Positions 53,393-60,967 of a stretch of DNA of 64,000 nt are shown in pieces. The DNA is taken from positions 3,162,001 through 3,226,000 of the forward strand of contig NZ_CP029145.1 in the NCBI RefSeq assembly GCF_003149515.1. Reading direction: 5' to 3'. The translations under genes were made by a program, and so were the position numbers. This stretch comes from Hymenobacter nivis (GTDB lineage Bacteria > Bacteroidota > Bacteroidia > Cytophagales > Hymenobacteraceae). The notes beneath the pieces are model-generated. The model did no database searches, was not told where the DNA came from, and saw nothing but the letters and a program-made list of their open reading frames with translations. Numbering within the stretch: the stretch's first letter is position 1; every line of letters starts with the position of its first letter.

Positions 53393-56044
53393 CTACTTGA
53401 AGCTCAGCGGTACCACTACTTTGAAGCTCACCGTGCGGCCCATGTTGAAGACGCCCATGCGGCCGGTGGTGTAGTTGAGGTCGGCGTATTTGAGCCGGCT
53501 GAGGTGACTTTGGTAGGCCACGTCGAAGAGGTTGTTGGCCGTGACGAAGAGCGAGAACAGCGTGCGGCCCCGGGCATCGGCCACATCGGTGCCCACGCCG
53601 GCGTTGAAGAGCGTATAGGCGGGCGTAGCAGTTTCGGTACCGAAGGCCGAAAAATACCGATTTTGAGCAAAAGTATGCTCCATTTGGAATCGCACATAGC
53701 TGTTGGTGAGGCGCTTGCCCTGGCGGCGGAAGTTACCGCGCAGCTCCGATTGCAGGCGGTCGGCGGGGATGAAGGGCAGGTAGCGTTCGGCGTCGCCCAC
53801 GCCCAGCTGGCGGGCGCGCACCATCGAAAACGAGTTCTCGAAGTGCAGCCAGTCGAGCGGGTGCGGGTGCACATCAAACGTAGCCTCGCCGCCTATCAGA
53901 CGGGCGCGGCCCTGGGCGTACTCGTATACGCCCACGCTGGGGCTTTCAGGCATGGCCACGGTCATCGAGTCGGTGCCGGCGCGGTTGAGGATGCGGCGCG
54001 TAAAGATGTAGTTATCAATGCTGTTCTCGAACGCGTCCACGGTCAGGCGCACGTGGTCGGTGGCGTAGCTGATGCCGCCATCCACCTGCAAGCTGGTTTC
54101 GGCCTTGAGGTCGGACTGACCAATTTCGTAGCGAATCGTGCCCTCGTGGCGGCCGTTCGAGCCCAGCTCGGCAATGTTGGGGGCTCTGAAGCCGCGGGCC
54201 ACGTTGGCCTTCACCGTAAGGCGGTCGCTCAGGTTGTAGGCCGCGCCCAGGCTGCCGCTGTAGTTCTTAAACGTGCTGCGGAAGCCGCCAAACTTAGTTT
54301 CAGAGTCGGGGGCCCCAGAAGTGGTGGGCCGGCCGTTGGCGTCCAAAAACAGCGCATCGGCCCCGAGGCGGCGCACGTCGTAGCGCAGGCCCCCGCTGAG
54401 GTCGAGGTTACCGATGGTTTTTTTGGCCACGCCAAACACGCCGGCCTCGTTCATCACGTAGCCCGGGATGAGGAATTCCTGGCCCAGGTTGCGGTTTTGC
54501 TGGTGCAGGCCGCTGGTGCCCACGGTCAGGTTCCAGCCGGCCATTTCGGGCAGGTAGTAGCGCAGGGCATAGTCGAGGGTGCGGAGCTGGAAGTAGAGGT
54601 TGGTTTCGGCGGGGTCGAGGGCGTTGCCGAACTCGCGGCGCAGGTTCTGCTGGTAGTTCACTTGCAGCGCCAGCCGGGCCCCGCGGTCGCCAAGGACGAA
54701 GCTATTGTCGGTACCAAATCGCAAGTGGTTGATTTGCTGGCGCGGCACGGCCAGCTCGTAGCCACTGAACCCAGTGTTGGCCACCGGCACCGAAAACAGG
54801 GCCCCGGCGATGGCGTAGTCGCGCACGAAGCGCCCGCTGGCCGAGTCGCGCCGGCCATCAATCAGGCCCAGCTGCTGGTTGAAGGTACTGAAGGTGAGGT
54901 GCGAGTAGCCCCAGCTTTTGTTCAGGCCCACGTAGCCGTTGGCGTCCCACTCGTTAAAGCCCGAGTTGAAAACGCGGCCGTCGTAGCGATTTTGGTAGTC
55001 ACCGGCCACTTTGCGGGTCCCGCGGGCTAGCCAGTTCAGGCCATTGAGGTTACCCGCGTTTTCGAACGAGTAGCCCTGCTGGCGGTTGTTGGTCTGATAG
55101 TTGGCCGTAGCCGAGCCGATGATGTGGCCCTCGGCGATGGGCTCGGGGGCCAGGAAATTGATGACGCCGGCCATGGCATCGGAGCCGTACAGCAGCGAGC
55201 CGGGGCCCTTGATAATCTCGACCCGGTCGATGCTGAACTCGTCGATTTCGATGCCGTGCTCGTCGCCCCACTGCTGGCCTTCCTGCTTGGCGCCGTTGTT
55301 CAGGGTCGTCACGCGGTTATAGCCCAGCCCGCGCACCACCGGCTTGCTGATGGCGGCCCCGGTGGTGATCTGGCTCACGCCCGGCGTGTGGGCGATGGCG
55401 TCAATCACGTTGGTGCCCGAGGTTTGGTTGAGGCGGGTGCGGTCGATGACGGTAGTGGGCACCGGCGAGCGGCGCGCCTCGGTGGCCGCCGACACGCCCG
55501 TGACCACCACCTGGCCAATTTCGGTGGCCGCCGGGCTCAGCTTCACGGCCAGCGGCTGGCCCGCGCCCGTATCCAGGGTTAGGCTCACGGTGGTATAGCC
55601 CAGCGAACGAATTTGCACCCCGAACCGGCCCCGCGGCAGGTTGGCAAAGCTGAAGTTGCCGGCCACGTCGGTAGCCGTACCCTGCTTGAGGTCGGTGAAG
55701 AGCACGGTGGCGCCCGGCACGGCCTCGCCGGTGGCGGCGTCCGTCACGCGGCCGGTGAAAGCCGGGCTAGCCGCGGGCCGGGCCCGTGGCGCGGAGACCG
55801 TGGTTTGGGCCCCGACGTGTTGTGCTAACCCACTTAATAGCAATGTATTGATGATCACCAGGCGCAAGCCGTTGCGGGCCCCCAGGGCAGATTGAAAACC
55901 TATCCGCGGCCGGCCAGCTACCGCGCAAGAGAGCCCCGGCCAAGGGCCAAGGCCTCCCCGCAATTTCCCTAAAACCAACCGGGAGAAGGCAGAAGCTGCC
56001 AACCGCGGCAAAGCGTACTTATTGAGTCGTGCAGGAATACCCAT
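53393..56044 (-). CDS. TonB-dependent outer-membrane receptor, probable metal or metal-chelate importer
   Basis: Up to 883 residues. A carboxypeptidase-regulatory-like domain (FTGRVTDAATGEAVPGATVL) is followed by the plug (IDAIAHTPGVSQITTGAAIS, VEIIKGPGSLLYGSDAMAGV) and a 22-strand barrel ending in VSFKVVVPLSFK. The plug start region near QWGDEHGIEIDEF is acidic and His-bearing, suggesting metal handling. The first 59 residues are atypical; the true start may be TTG 55867 or GTG 55858, which begins the signal peptide LRLVIINTLLLSGLAQHVGA. Metal specificity is inferred from the neighbours and the His-rich gene upstream. Confidence 0.85.
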   Translation of the reverse strand: MGIPARLNKYALPRLAASAFSRLVLGKLRGGLGPWPGLSCAVAGRPRIGFQSALGARNGLRLVIINTLLLSGLAQHVGAQTTVSAPRARPAASPAFTGRVTDAATGEAVPGATVLFTDLKQGTATDVAGNFSFANLPRGRFGVQIRSLGYTTVSLTLDTGAGQPLAVKLSPAATEIGQVVVTGVSAATEARRSPVPTTVIDRTRLNQTSGTNVIDAIAHTPGVSQITTGAAISKPVVRGLGYNRVTTLNNGAKQEGQQWGDEHGIEIDEFSIDRVEIIKGPGSLLYGSDAMAGVINFLAPEPIAEGHIIGSATANYQTNNRQQGYSFENAGNLNGLNWLARGTRKVAGDYQNRYDGRVFNSGFNEWDANGYVGLNKSWGYSHLTFSTFNQQLGLIDGRRDSASGRFVRDYAIAGALFSVPVANTGFSGYELAVPRQQINHLRFGTDNSFVLGDRGARLALQVNYQQNLRREFGNALDPAETNLYFQLRTLDYALRYYLPEMAGWNLTVGTSGLHQQNRNLGQEFLIPGYVMNEAGVFGVAKKTIGNLDLSGGLRYDVRRLGADALFLDANGRPTTSGAPDSETKFGGFRSTFKNYSGSLGAAYNLSDRLTVKANVARGFRAPNIAELGSNGRHEGTIRYEIGQSDLKAETSLQVDGGISYATDHVRLTVDAFENSIDNYIFTRRILNRAGTDSMTVAMPESPSVGVYEYAQGRARLIGGEATFDVHPHPLDWLHFENSFSMVRARQLGVGDAERYLPFIPADRLQSELRGNFRRQGKRLTNSYVRFQMEHTFAQNRYFSAFGTETATPAYTLFNAGVGTDVADARGRTLFSLFVTANNLFDVAYQSHLSRLKYADLNYTTGRMGVFNMGRTVSFKVVVPLSFK

Positions 56045-56205
56045 ACTTAGTTGTGTTATTTAAATGCGTGGCCATCAGCAGTAAAACCTGCGCAAAGCAG
56101 CGTGCAAACCGCCCCAGGCGCCAAGCCGGCGGGCACGGTAGATGGCCCCGGAAAATTAAGTGAGCGGCAGGTGCCCCAGGGCCCGCGCCAAATGATGCGG
56201 CGGCG

Positions 56206-56559
56206 CTACGCCACCGGGGGCCCCCGCAGGCAGCGCTGCGCCGCCACGACTTCGGCCCACACCGACGCCGCGAAGGGCGTGAGCACCCCCACCACGGCCG
56301 AGCGCCGGGGCCCCGGCACCACCAGCGGCGCCGCCGGCTGGAAAGCCGCGTCGTAGAACGACTCTTCGTGGCAGTGCCGGTGCTGGCCACTCAGCAGGGC
56401 CTTGCCCTTAGCGGGGCCAAAGCTGGCGCGCCGCGCTGGCTCGGCGGTGGTGTGCGCGTGGGCGTGCAGCGCCAGCACCCACGCCTCCGGCGGCAGCACC
56501 CGCACGAAGCAGAGCAGCAGGAAAGCAGCACAGAGTTGGCGACGCAACGGCACGGGCAA
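56206..56559 (-). CDS. Small His-rich exported protein upstream of the TonB receptor
   Basis: About 117 residues. A hydrophobic N-terminus (LCAAFLLLCFVRVLPPEAWV) leads into LALHAHAHTTAE and QHRHCHEESFYDAAFQPA, two His/Cys clusters. Bacteroidota often carry such a short His-rich protein next to metal TonB receptors, presumably to carry or sense the metal in the periplasm. The start is unclear: TTG 56559, GTG 56553 or TTG 56547; the longer frame to 56622 overlaps the promoter element and is unlikely. It is 161 bp before the receptor frame. Confidence 0.6.
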   Translation of the reverse strand: MPVPLRRQLCAAFLLLCFVRVLPPEAWVLALHAHAHTTAEPARRASFGPAKGKALLSGQHRHCHEESFYDAAFQPAAPLVVPGPRRSAVVGVLTPFAASVWAEVVAAQRCLRGPPVA

Positions 56560-56619
56560 CGTAGGTGAGGGGCTGGCGGCGGCCCACGCGGCCCGCAGGC
56601 CGGCAGCCCACCGGGGCCC

Positions 56620-56627
56620 CAAAGGTA
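56620..56627 (-). promoter_or_regulatory. -7 element (TACCTTTG) for the His-rich protein and TonB receptor
   Basis: TACCTTTG on the minus strand matches TAnnTTTG. The half-site TGCAACATAATTGCG (56634-56648) lies just upstream, in the core promoter, where a repressor would block polymerase. Confidence 0.65.
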
Positions 56628-56753
56628 TAACACTGCAACATAATTGCGCTAAGTTTTGGTGGGAGCGCTACTTTTTGGCAACTAGCCAGCATTGCCCCTA
56701 ACTCGTTAGTAAACACTAACACTACATAATTAAACGACCCTGCAAATCGGAAT

Positions 56754-56786
56754 TTCCATAAATGCAACATAGTTGTATTTATGGAA
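56754..56786. promoter_or_regulatory. Near-perfect 33-bp palindrome, candidate Fur/Zur-type operator
   Basis: TTCCATAAATGCAAC (56754-56768) and GTTGTATTTATGGAA (56772-56786) are reverse complements except for one base, with centre ATA. The core TGCAACATAGTTG repeats in altered form at 56634-56648. It lies in the AT-rich intergenic zone of the metal island. Binding by the Fur-family protein encoded about 1 kb away is a hypothesis. Confidence 0.65.
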
Positions 56787-56933
56787 CCCTACTCATCTCT
56801 ATAAGGCCATGGCCGCCGGCAACGCCGTGGGCGCGGGCTTAAGCAAGCTGCCCGTTGGCAGGGTGCGGCGCTGGGCGGCACGAGGGGCCAACGGCTTGCC
56901 ACTGGCGCGGGCCACGCAAGTACGCTAGAGCGT
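56787..56933. other. Gene-free stretch with one short open frame
   Basis: A 39-codon frame opens at the ATG at 56808 and ends at 56927 but has no recognisable feature. Otherwise nothing is seen. Confidence 0.4.
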
Positions 56934-57073
56934 TTTTCAGGTCCGTGTACAGCCCGGTCCGCCGGCTTTTTCAGCTGGCCGACTACTTATCGCCAGGGAG
57001 AACAAATGGCTGCTAATCAACCGGTCGGTCGGCTGAAAAAGCCGGCGGACCGGGCTGTACACGGACCTGAAAA
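56934..57073. repeat. Long inverted repeat with 42-bp perfect arms
   Basis: Arms 56934-56975 and 57032-57073 are exact reverse complements over 42 bp; pairing extends about 8 bp further inward with two mismatches. The loop is about 40 bp. The end word TTTTCAGGTCCGTGTACAGC recurs in altered form at 4991-5012. No coding sequence inside, so it resembles a MITE-like element or a dispersed hairpin repeat. Confidence 0.85.
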
Positions 57074-57173
57074 CTACCATAGGGGCCCCAGTATACTTGC
57101 GCGGCCCGCGCCAGCAGAGAGCTTGTAGTCGTATTTTTACCGACTGCCCCGCCCTGATATTTATTTCCCACCC

Positions 57174-57641
57174 ATGCTCCTCCCCGTTGTCGATTCGCTC
57201 GTGGCACAGGCCGACGCGGAGCTGCGCCTGCTGCGCTTCCAGTGGGCGATACCATCGGAGGCCCACACCCGGCCGGCGTTTATGCGGGGGCTGGCCTTGC
57301 TGGCCCAGCACCAGGCCACCCGGGTGCTGGTTGATTTCACGGGGATGCCGCCCACCTCCGTCACCGAGGAAATCTGGCTGGCTCAGCACTGGCTGCCGGG
57401 CATCCCCCGGCAGGCCTGCCTGCTGCAAGCCGCGATGGTATTCGACAATGAGTACGATTTGCACAACTGGGCCAAAATGGAAAATATGCTGGGCCCCAGC
57501 CACTTGCGCAGCTTTCAATTTCAATTCTTCGACGACGCAGCTGCTGCCTTGCATTGGCTCACTGGCTCCGACGCGGCCGTGCGGCGCCTGCAAGCCGAGT
57601 GGACGGCCGGGCCGGGCCCTACTGGGGCCCCGCCGGCCTGA
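57174..57641 (+). CDS. STAS-like domain protein (paralog A)
   Basis: 155 residues of alpha-beta character with no membrane segment. It shares with the gene at 58352 the sequence of blocks LLRFQW, a regular helix, RVLVDF, WLAQHWLPGI, NWAKMENMLGP, FQFQFFDDAAAALHWL and LQAEW. The layout recalls STAS/SpoIIAA-type regulatory domains, where a strand-helix unit binds a partner or a ligand. A signalling role is likely but unproven. ATG at 57174. Confidence 0.6.
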   Translation: MLLPVVDSLVAQADAELRLLRFQWAIPSEAHTRPAFMRGLALLAQHQATRVLVDFTGMPPTSVTEEIWLAQHWLPGIPRQACLLQAAMVFDNEYDLHNWAKMENMLGPSHLRSFQFQFFDDAAAALHWLTGSDAAVRRLQAEWTAGPGPTGAPPA

Positions 57642-57711
57642 GCCCCCGGAAACCCTTCGCGGCCGGCGGTGGTTTTGGTGGGGCGGGGCAGCGCACACCG
57701 CCCCTTGTCCG

Positions 57712-57719
57712 TAGTTTTG
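57712..57719 (+). promoter_or_regulatory. -7 element (TAGTTTTG) for the Fur-family gene
   Basis: TAGTTTTG matches TAnnTTTG and ends only four bases before the ATG, so the transcript may start at or next to the start codon (leaderless). Confidence 0.5.
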
Positions 57720-57723
57720 ACCC

Positions 57724-58167
57724 ATGCCCCCCGCCGCCTCTGCCCCCGACCGTCTCGCTCAAACCATCATCCGCCACGGGCTGCGCCAAACGCCCGTGCG
57801 CCGCGCCGTGCTGGCCGCCCTGGCGGGCAAAGGCTACGCCCTCACCGGGGCCGAGATTGAGCAGGAAACGGGGCCCGGCACCGACCGCATCACCCTGTAC
57901 CGCACCCTCAAAAGCTTCGAGCAGAGCGGCCTCATCCACCGCGTCATCGACGATTCGGACGTGCTGCGCTACGCGGCTTGCTCCATTGAGTGCAGCGCCG
58001 GGGCCCACTTCGACAACCATGTGCACTTTAAGTGCAGCACCTGCGCCCACACGTATTGCCTGAGCCAGGTGGCCATTCCGGCCGTGACGCTGCCCGGCGG
58101 CTTCCAGGCCAAGCGGCGCGACTACTTACTTTCGGGTACGTGCCAGCTGTGCCAACCCGCTGGCTAA
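57724..58167 (+). CDS. fur: Fur-family metal-responsive repressor
   Basis: 147 residues. An N-terminal winged helix (HGLRQTPVRRAVLAALAGKG, then DRITLYRTLKSFEQSGLIHR as recognition helix) is followed by the dimer domain with HFDNHVHFKCSTCAHTYCL and GTCQLC, the two CxxC pairs that hold a structural zinc. The HxH cluster is the regulatory site. It could sense Fe, Zn (Zur) or Mn; the adjoining zinc-type CDF and His-rich protein favour Zur, but iron cannot be ruled out. It sits between two STAS-like paralogs. Confidence 0.9.
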   Translation: MPPAASAPDRLAQTIIRHGLRQTPVRRAVLAALAGKGYALTGAEIEQETGPGTDRITLYRTLKSFEQSGLIHRVIDDSDVLRYAACSIECSAGAHFDNHVHFKCSTCAHTYCLSQVAIPAVTLPGGFQAKRRDYLLSGTCQLCQPAG

Positions 58168-58351
58168 ACCCGATTGGCCGAGCCGAGCGGCTTACCGACC
58201 GGGTTTTTCACCCCGTTGGTCTAGATAGTAAGGCCCAGAAGGGGGTTTTTTCAGTAGTTGAGGCCCTAAAGCGGTGCATTATTTTATGCGGGCCGTTGCG
58301 TACTATTGCATTCATCTAGCTGGGTCCTGCGCTGTTAGGCGCTGTTTCTAT

Positions 58352-58855
58352 ATGATTATCAACGAAATTGGCGAGCTGCTGATGCAGTACAGCGAGCCCT
58401 TGAGCTTGCTGCGCATCAATTGGGCCGCGGGCCGCGACATGAGCCAGTTCCGTGGGGCCCTAACCCAGGCCCAGGCAGTTGCCCAGCGCCTGGGCGTGCG
58501 CCGGTGCCTGTTTGAGTTGGACGCCTTGCCCGACATTTCGGCCTACGACCAGGCATGGTTGGCTATCCAATGGATTCCAGGTTTACTACAACTACCACTA
58601 CAACAAGTGGTTATCATGCTATCGCCCCGCCGCATCTACAACCACCAAGCGGTGGAAAACCTCTTGCTGGTGGGCCGCCCGTTCATCAAATTCGACGTGC
58701 AGTTCTTCTCGCATCCGGTGGCCGGCTTGCGCTGGCTGACCGAATACTCGCCGCTGGTGCCTGAGCTACTAGCGGAATGGGACGAGGCCTTCGGGCCCAC
58801 GCCCCCGCCGCCGGGCGGCGTGCAGGAGCCCCGCGCCTACTACTACCGCCCCTAA
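58352..58855 (+). CDS. STAS-like domain protein (paralog B)
   Basis: 167 residues, homologous to the gene at 57174 over most of its length: LLRINW, RRCLFELDALPDISAYDQAW, LAIQWIPGL, FDVQFFSHPVAGLRWL, LLAEWDEAF. It ends in a Pro/Tyr-rich tail. The two copies flank the Fur gene and read in the same direction, so the three may form one functional unit. ATG at 58352; a GC-poor 180-bp spacer precedes it. Function unknown. Confidence 0.6.
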   Translation: MIINEIGELLMQYSEPLSLLRINWAAGRDMSQFRGALTQAQAVAQRLGVRRCLFELDALPDISAYDQAWLAIQWIPGLLQLPLQQVVIMLSPRRIYNHQAVENLLLVGRPFIKFDVQFFSHPVAGLRWLTEYSPLVPELLAEWDEAFGPTPPPPGGVQEPRAYYYRP

Positions 58856-58983
58856 GGGCCCCTGCGCTGTCAACCTGACAGCTTTTTTCGGCTTGGAACG
58901 CGCTTTGAAGCGGCCCCGGTGGCGGCTCGCCCCGGCGTGCCCGGCCAAAATTTCCATTTCGCCCTCATTCAACTTATTCTGCC

Positions 58984-60813
58984 ATGCAGGAAACCGGCTC
59001 CATCTCGATCCACACCGAGAACATCTTCCCGATCATCAAGAAGTTCTTGTACTCCGACCACGAAATCTTCCTGCGCGAGCTGGTGAGTAACGCCGTCGAC
59101 GCCACTCAAAAGCTGCAGAGCCTGGCCCGCCAAGGCGAGTTTCAGGGCGAGCTGGGCGAACTGAAAGTGCGCGTGACCGTGGACAAGGAAACCCGCAAAA
59201 TCACGGTATCGGACCACGGCTTGGGCATGAGCGCCGAGGAAATCAAGAAGTACATTAACCAGATTGCTTTCTCCGGGGCTACCGAGTTCGTGGAGAAGTA
59301 CAAGGAAACCGACGCCACGGCCAAGGATCAGATCATCGGGCAGTTTGGCCTGGGGTTCTACTCTTCCTTTATGGTAGCCAAGGAGGTCGAAATCTGGTCG
59401 CAGTCGTACCAAGAAGGGGCCCTGACGGCGCACTGGACCTGCGACGGCAGCACGTCGTACACCATCGACGAGCCCACCGGCGAGCACGCCAAGGCCGAGC
59501 GCGGCACCGACGTGGTGCTGCACGTGGCCGACGACTCGGACGAGTTTCTGGAAGTGGAGCGGCTGCGCACCATCCTCACCAAATACTGCAAATTCCTGCC
59601 GGTGCCGATTGAGCTGGAAGGCCAGCTCATCAACGACACCACCCCCATCTGGACGAAGCAGCCCAGTGAGCTGACCGACGAGGACTACCTGAAGTTTTAC
59701 CAGGAGCTGTACCCAATGTCGATGGACGCGCCGCTGTTCTGGATTCACCTGAACGTGGACTACCCATTCAACCTGACCGGCATCCTGTACTTCCCCAAGG
59801 TGAAAGACGAGCTACAATTCTCGCGCAACAAAATCCAGCTCTACTCGCACCAAGTCTTTATCACCGACGAGGTTAAAGATGTGGTACCCGAGTTTTTGAT
59901 GCTGCTGCACGGCGTGATTGACTCGCCCGACATTCCGCTGAACGTGTCGCGCAGCTTTTTGCAGGCCGACGCGGCGGTACGCAAAATCAACACTTACATC
60001 ACCCGCAAGGTGGCCGACAAGCTCGGCGACTTGTTCAAGAAGGACCGCGCCGGCTACGAGGCGAAGTGGTCGGACATTGGCATGTTCGTAAAGTACGGAA
60101 TGCTGTCGGACGAGAAATTCTATGACCGTGCCAAGGACTTCGTGCTGCTGAAGAACGTGGCCGGCAAGCTGTTCACCCTCAGCGAATACACCGAGCACGT
60201 CCAGGCTAATCAGCAGGACAAGGACGGCAACACCGTGGTGCTGTACACTAACGACGCCGAGGCCCAGCACGGCTTCGTGGTCGCTGCCCAGGAGCGCGGC
60301 TACGACGTGCTGAACCTCGACCAGGTGCTCGACTCGCACTTTATCGGCCAGCTGGAGCAGAAGCTGGAAAAAACCAGCTTCAAGCGCGTGGACGCCGACA
60401 CGGTGGGCAAGCTCATCGAGAAGGACGAAGCCACCGAAAGCGTGCTCAGCGAGGACGACCAGACTAAGCTGGCGGAGGCCTTCAAAACGGCCATTGCCAA
60501 CGACGCCATGCACGTGAAAGTGGCCGCCCTGAGCCCACAAGATGCGCCGGTGGTCATCACCCAGAACGAGTTCATGCGCCGCATGAAGGATATGCAGCGC
60601 ACCGGCGGCGGGGGCGGTATGCAGATGTTCGGGGCCTTCCCCGAGAGCTTCGACGTGACCGTGAACGCCAACCACCCCGTGGCCCAGCGCGTGCTGGCCG
60701 AGGGCGGCGAGCAGCTGGCCCGGCAAGCCTTCGACCTGGCCCGACTGGCCCAGGGCCTGCTGAAAGGAGAGGCCCTCACGGCCTTCGTAAAGCGCAGCAC
60801 CGAACTGCTGTAA
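58984..60813 (+). CDS. htpG: Molecular chaperone HtpG (Hsp90)
   Basis: 609-residue cytoplasmic Hsp90. N-terminal ATPase: EIFLRELVSNAVDATQKL, VSDHGLGMSAEEIKKYINQI and the lid GQFGLGFYSSFMVA. Middle domain and C-terminal dimerisation domain follow with the expected order (IDSPDIPLNVSRSFLQADAA). Like other bacterial HtpG it lacks the charged linker and MEEVD tail of eukaryotic Hsp90. ATG at 58984. A tidy hairpin follows. Confidence 0.97.
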   Translation: MQETGSISIHTENIFPIIKKFLYSDHEIFLRELVSNAVDATQKLQSLARQGEFQGELGELKVRVTVDKETRKITVSDHGLGMSAEEIKKYINQIAFSGATEFVEKYKETDATAKDQIIGQFGLGFYSSFMVAKEVEIWSQSYQEGALTAHWTCDGSTSYTIDEPTGEHAKAERGTDVVLHVADDSDEFLEVERLRTILTKYCKFLPVPIELEGQLINDTTPIWTKQPSELTDEDYLKFYQELYPMSMDAPLFWIHLNVDYPFNLTGILYFPKVKDELQFSRNKIQLYSHQVFITDEVKDVVPEFLMLLHGVIDSPDIPLNVSRSFLQADAAVRKINTYITRKVADKLGDLFKKDRAGYEAKWSDIGMFVKYGMLSDEKFYDRAKDFVLLKNVAGKLFTLSEYTEHVQANQQDKDGNTVVLYTNDAEAQHGFVVAAQERGYDVLNLDQVLDSHFIGQLEQKLEKTSFKRVDADTVGKLIEKDEATESVLSEDDQTKLAEAFKTAIANDAMHVKVAALSPQDAPVVITQNEFMRRMKDMQRTGGGGGMQMFGAFPESFDVTVNANHPVAQRVLAEGGEQLARQAFDLARLAQGLLKGEALTAFVKRSTELL

Positions 60814-60817
60814 GAGA

Positions 60818-60890
60818 TTGGTTACTGATTGTCAGTTGTTGGTCAACCTGTTGCATAAATCCTGTTAACTGATAACCAGTAACCAACAAC
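60818..60890. repeat. Imperfect inverted repeat after htpG
   Basis: GGTTACTGATTGTCAGTT (60820-60837) pairs with AACTGATAACCAGTAACC (60868-60885) at 16 of 18 positions. It uses the same GTTRTCAGTTG-like words as the hairpins at 0.65 and 37.2 kb. Confidence 0.65.
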
Positions 60891-60896
60891 TAATCG

Positions 60897-60933
60897 AAAA
60901 GCCCCGTGGCCGGACTGGCCGCGGGGCTTTTTT
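60897..60933 (+). terminator. Intrinsic terminator after htpG
   Basis: AAAAGCCCCG (60897-60906) pairs with CGGGGCTTTT (60922-60931), with a GGCC stem inside, and the plus strand continues with a T run. Confidence 0.85.
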
Positions 60934-60967
60934 ATGGGTAAATGCCGGGCTCGACGTAGCTTGCTGT

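Noticed and set aside
53504-55030. 508-codon plus-strand frame opposite the TonB receptor gene
   Set aside because: Mirror of a real gene; no motif, no start signal, biased composition.
56808-56927. 39-residue open frame near the palindrome
   Set aside because: Arg/Ala/Gly-rich, no recognisable feature, no sign of conservation that can be seen here.
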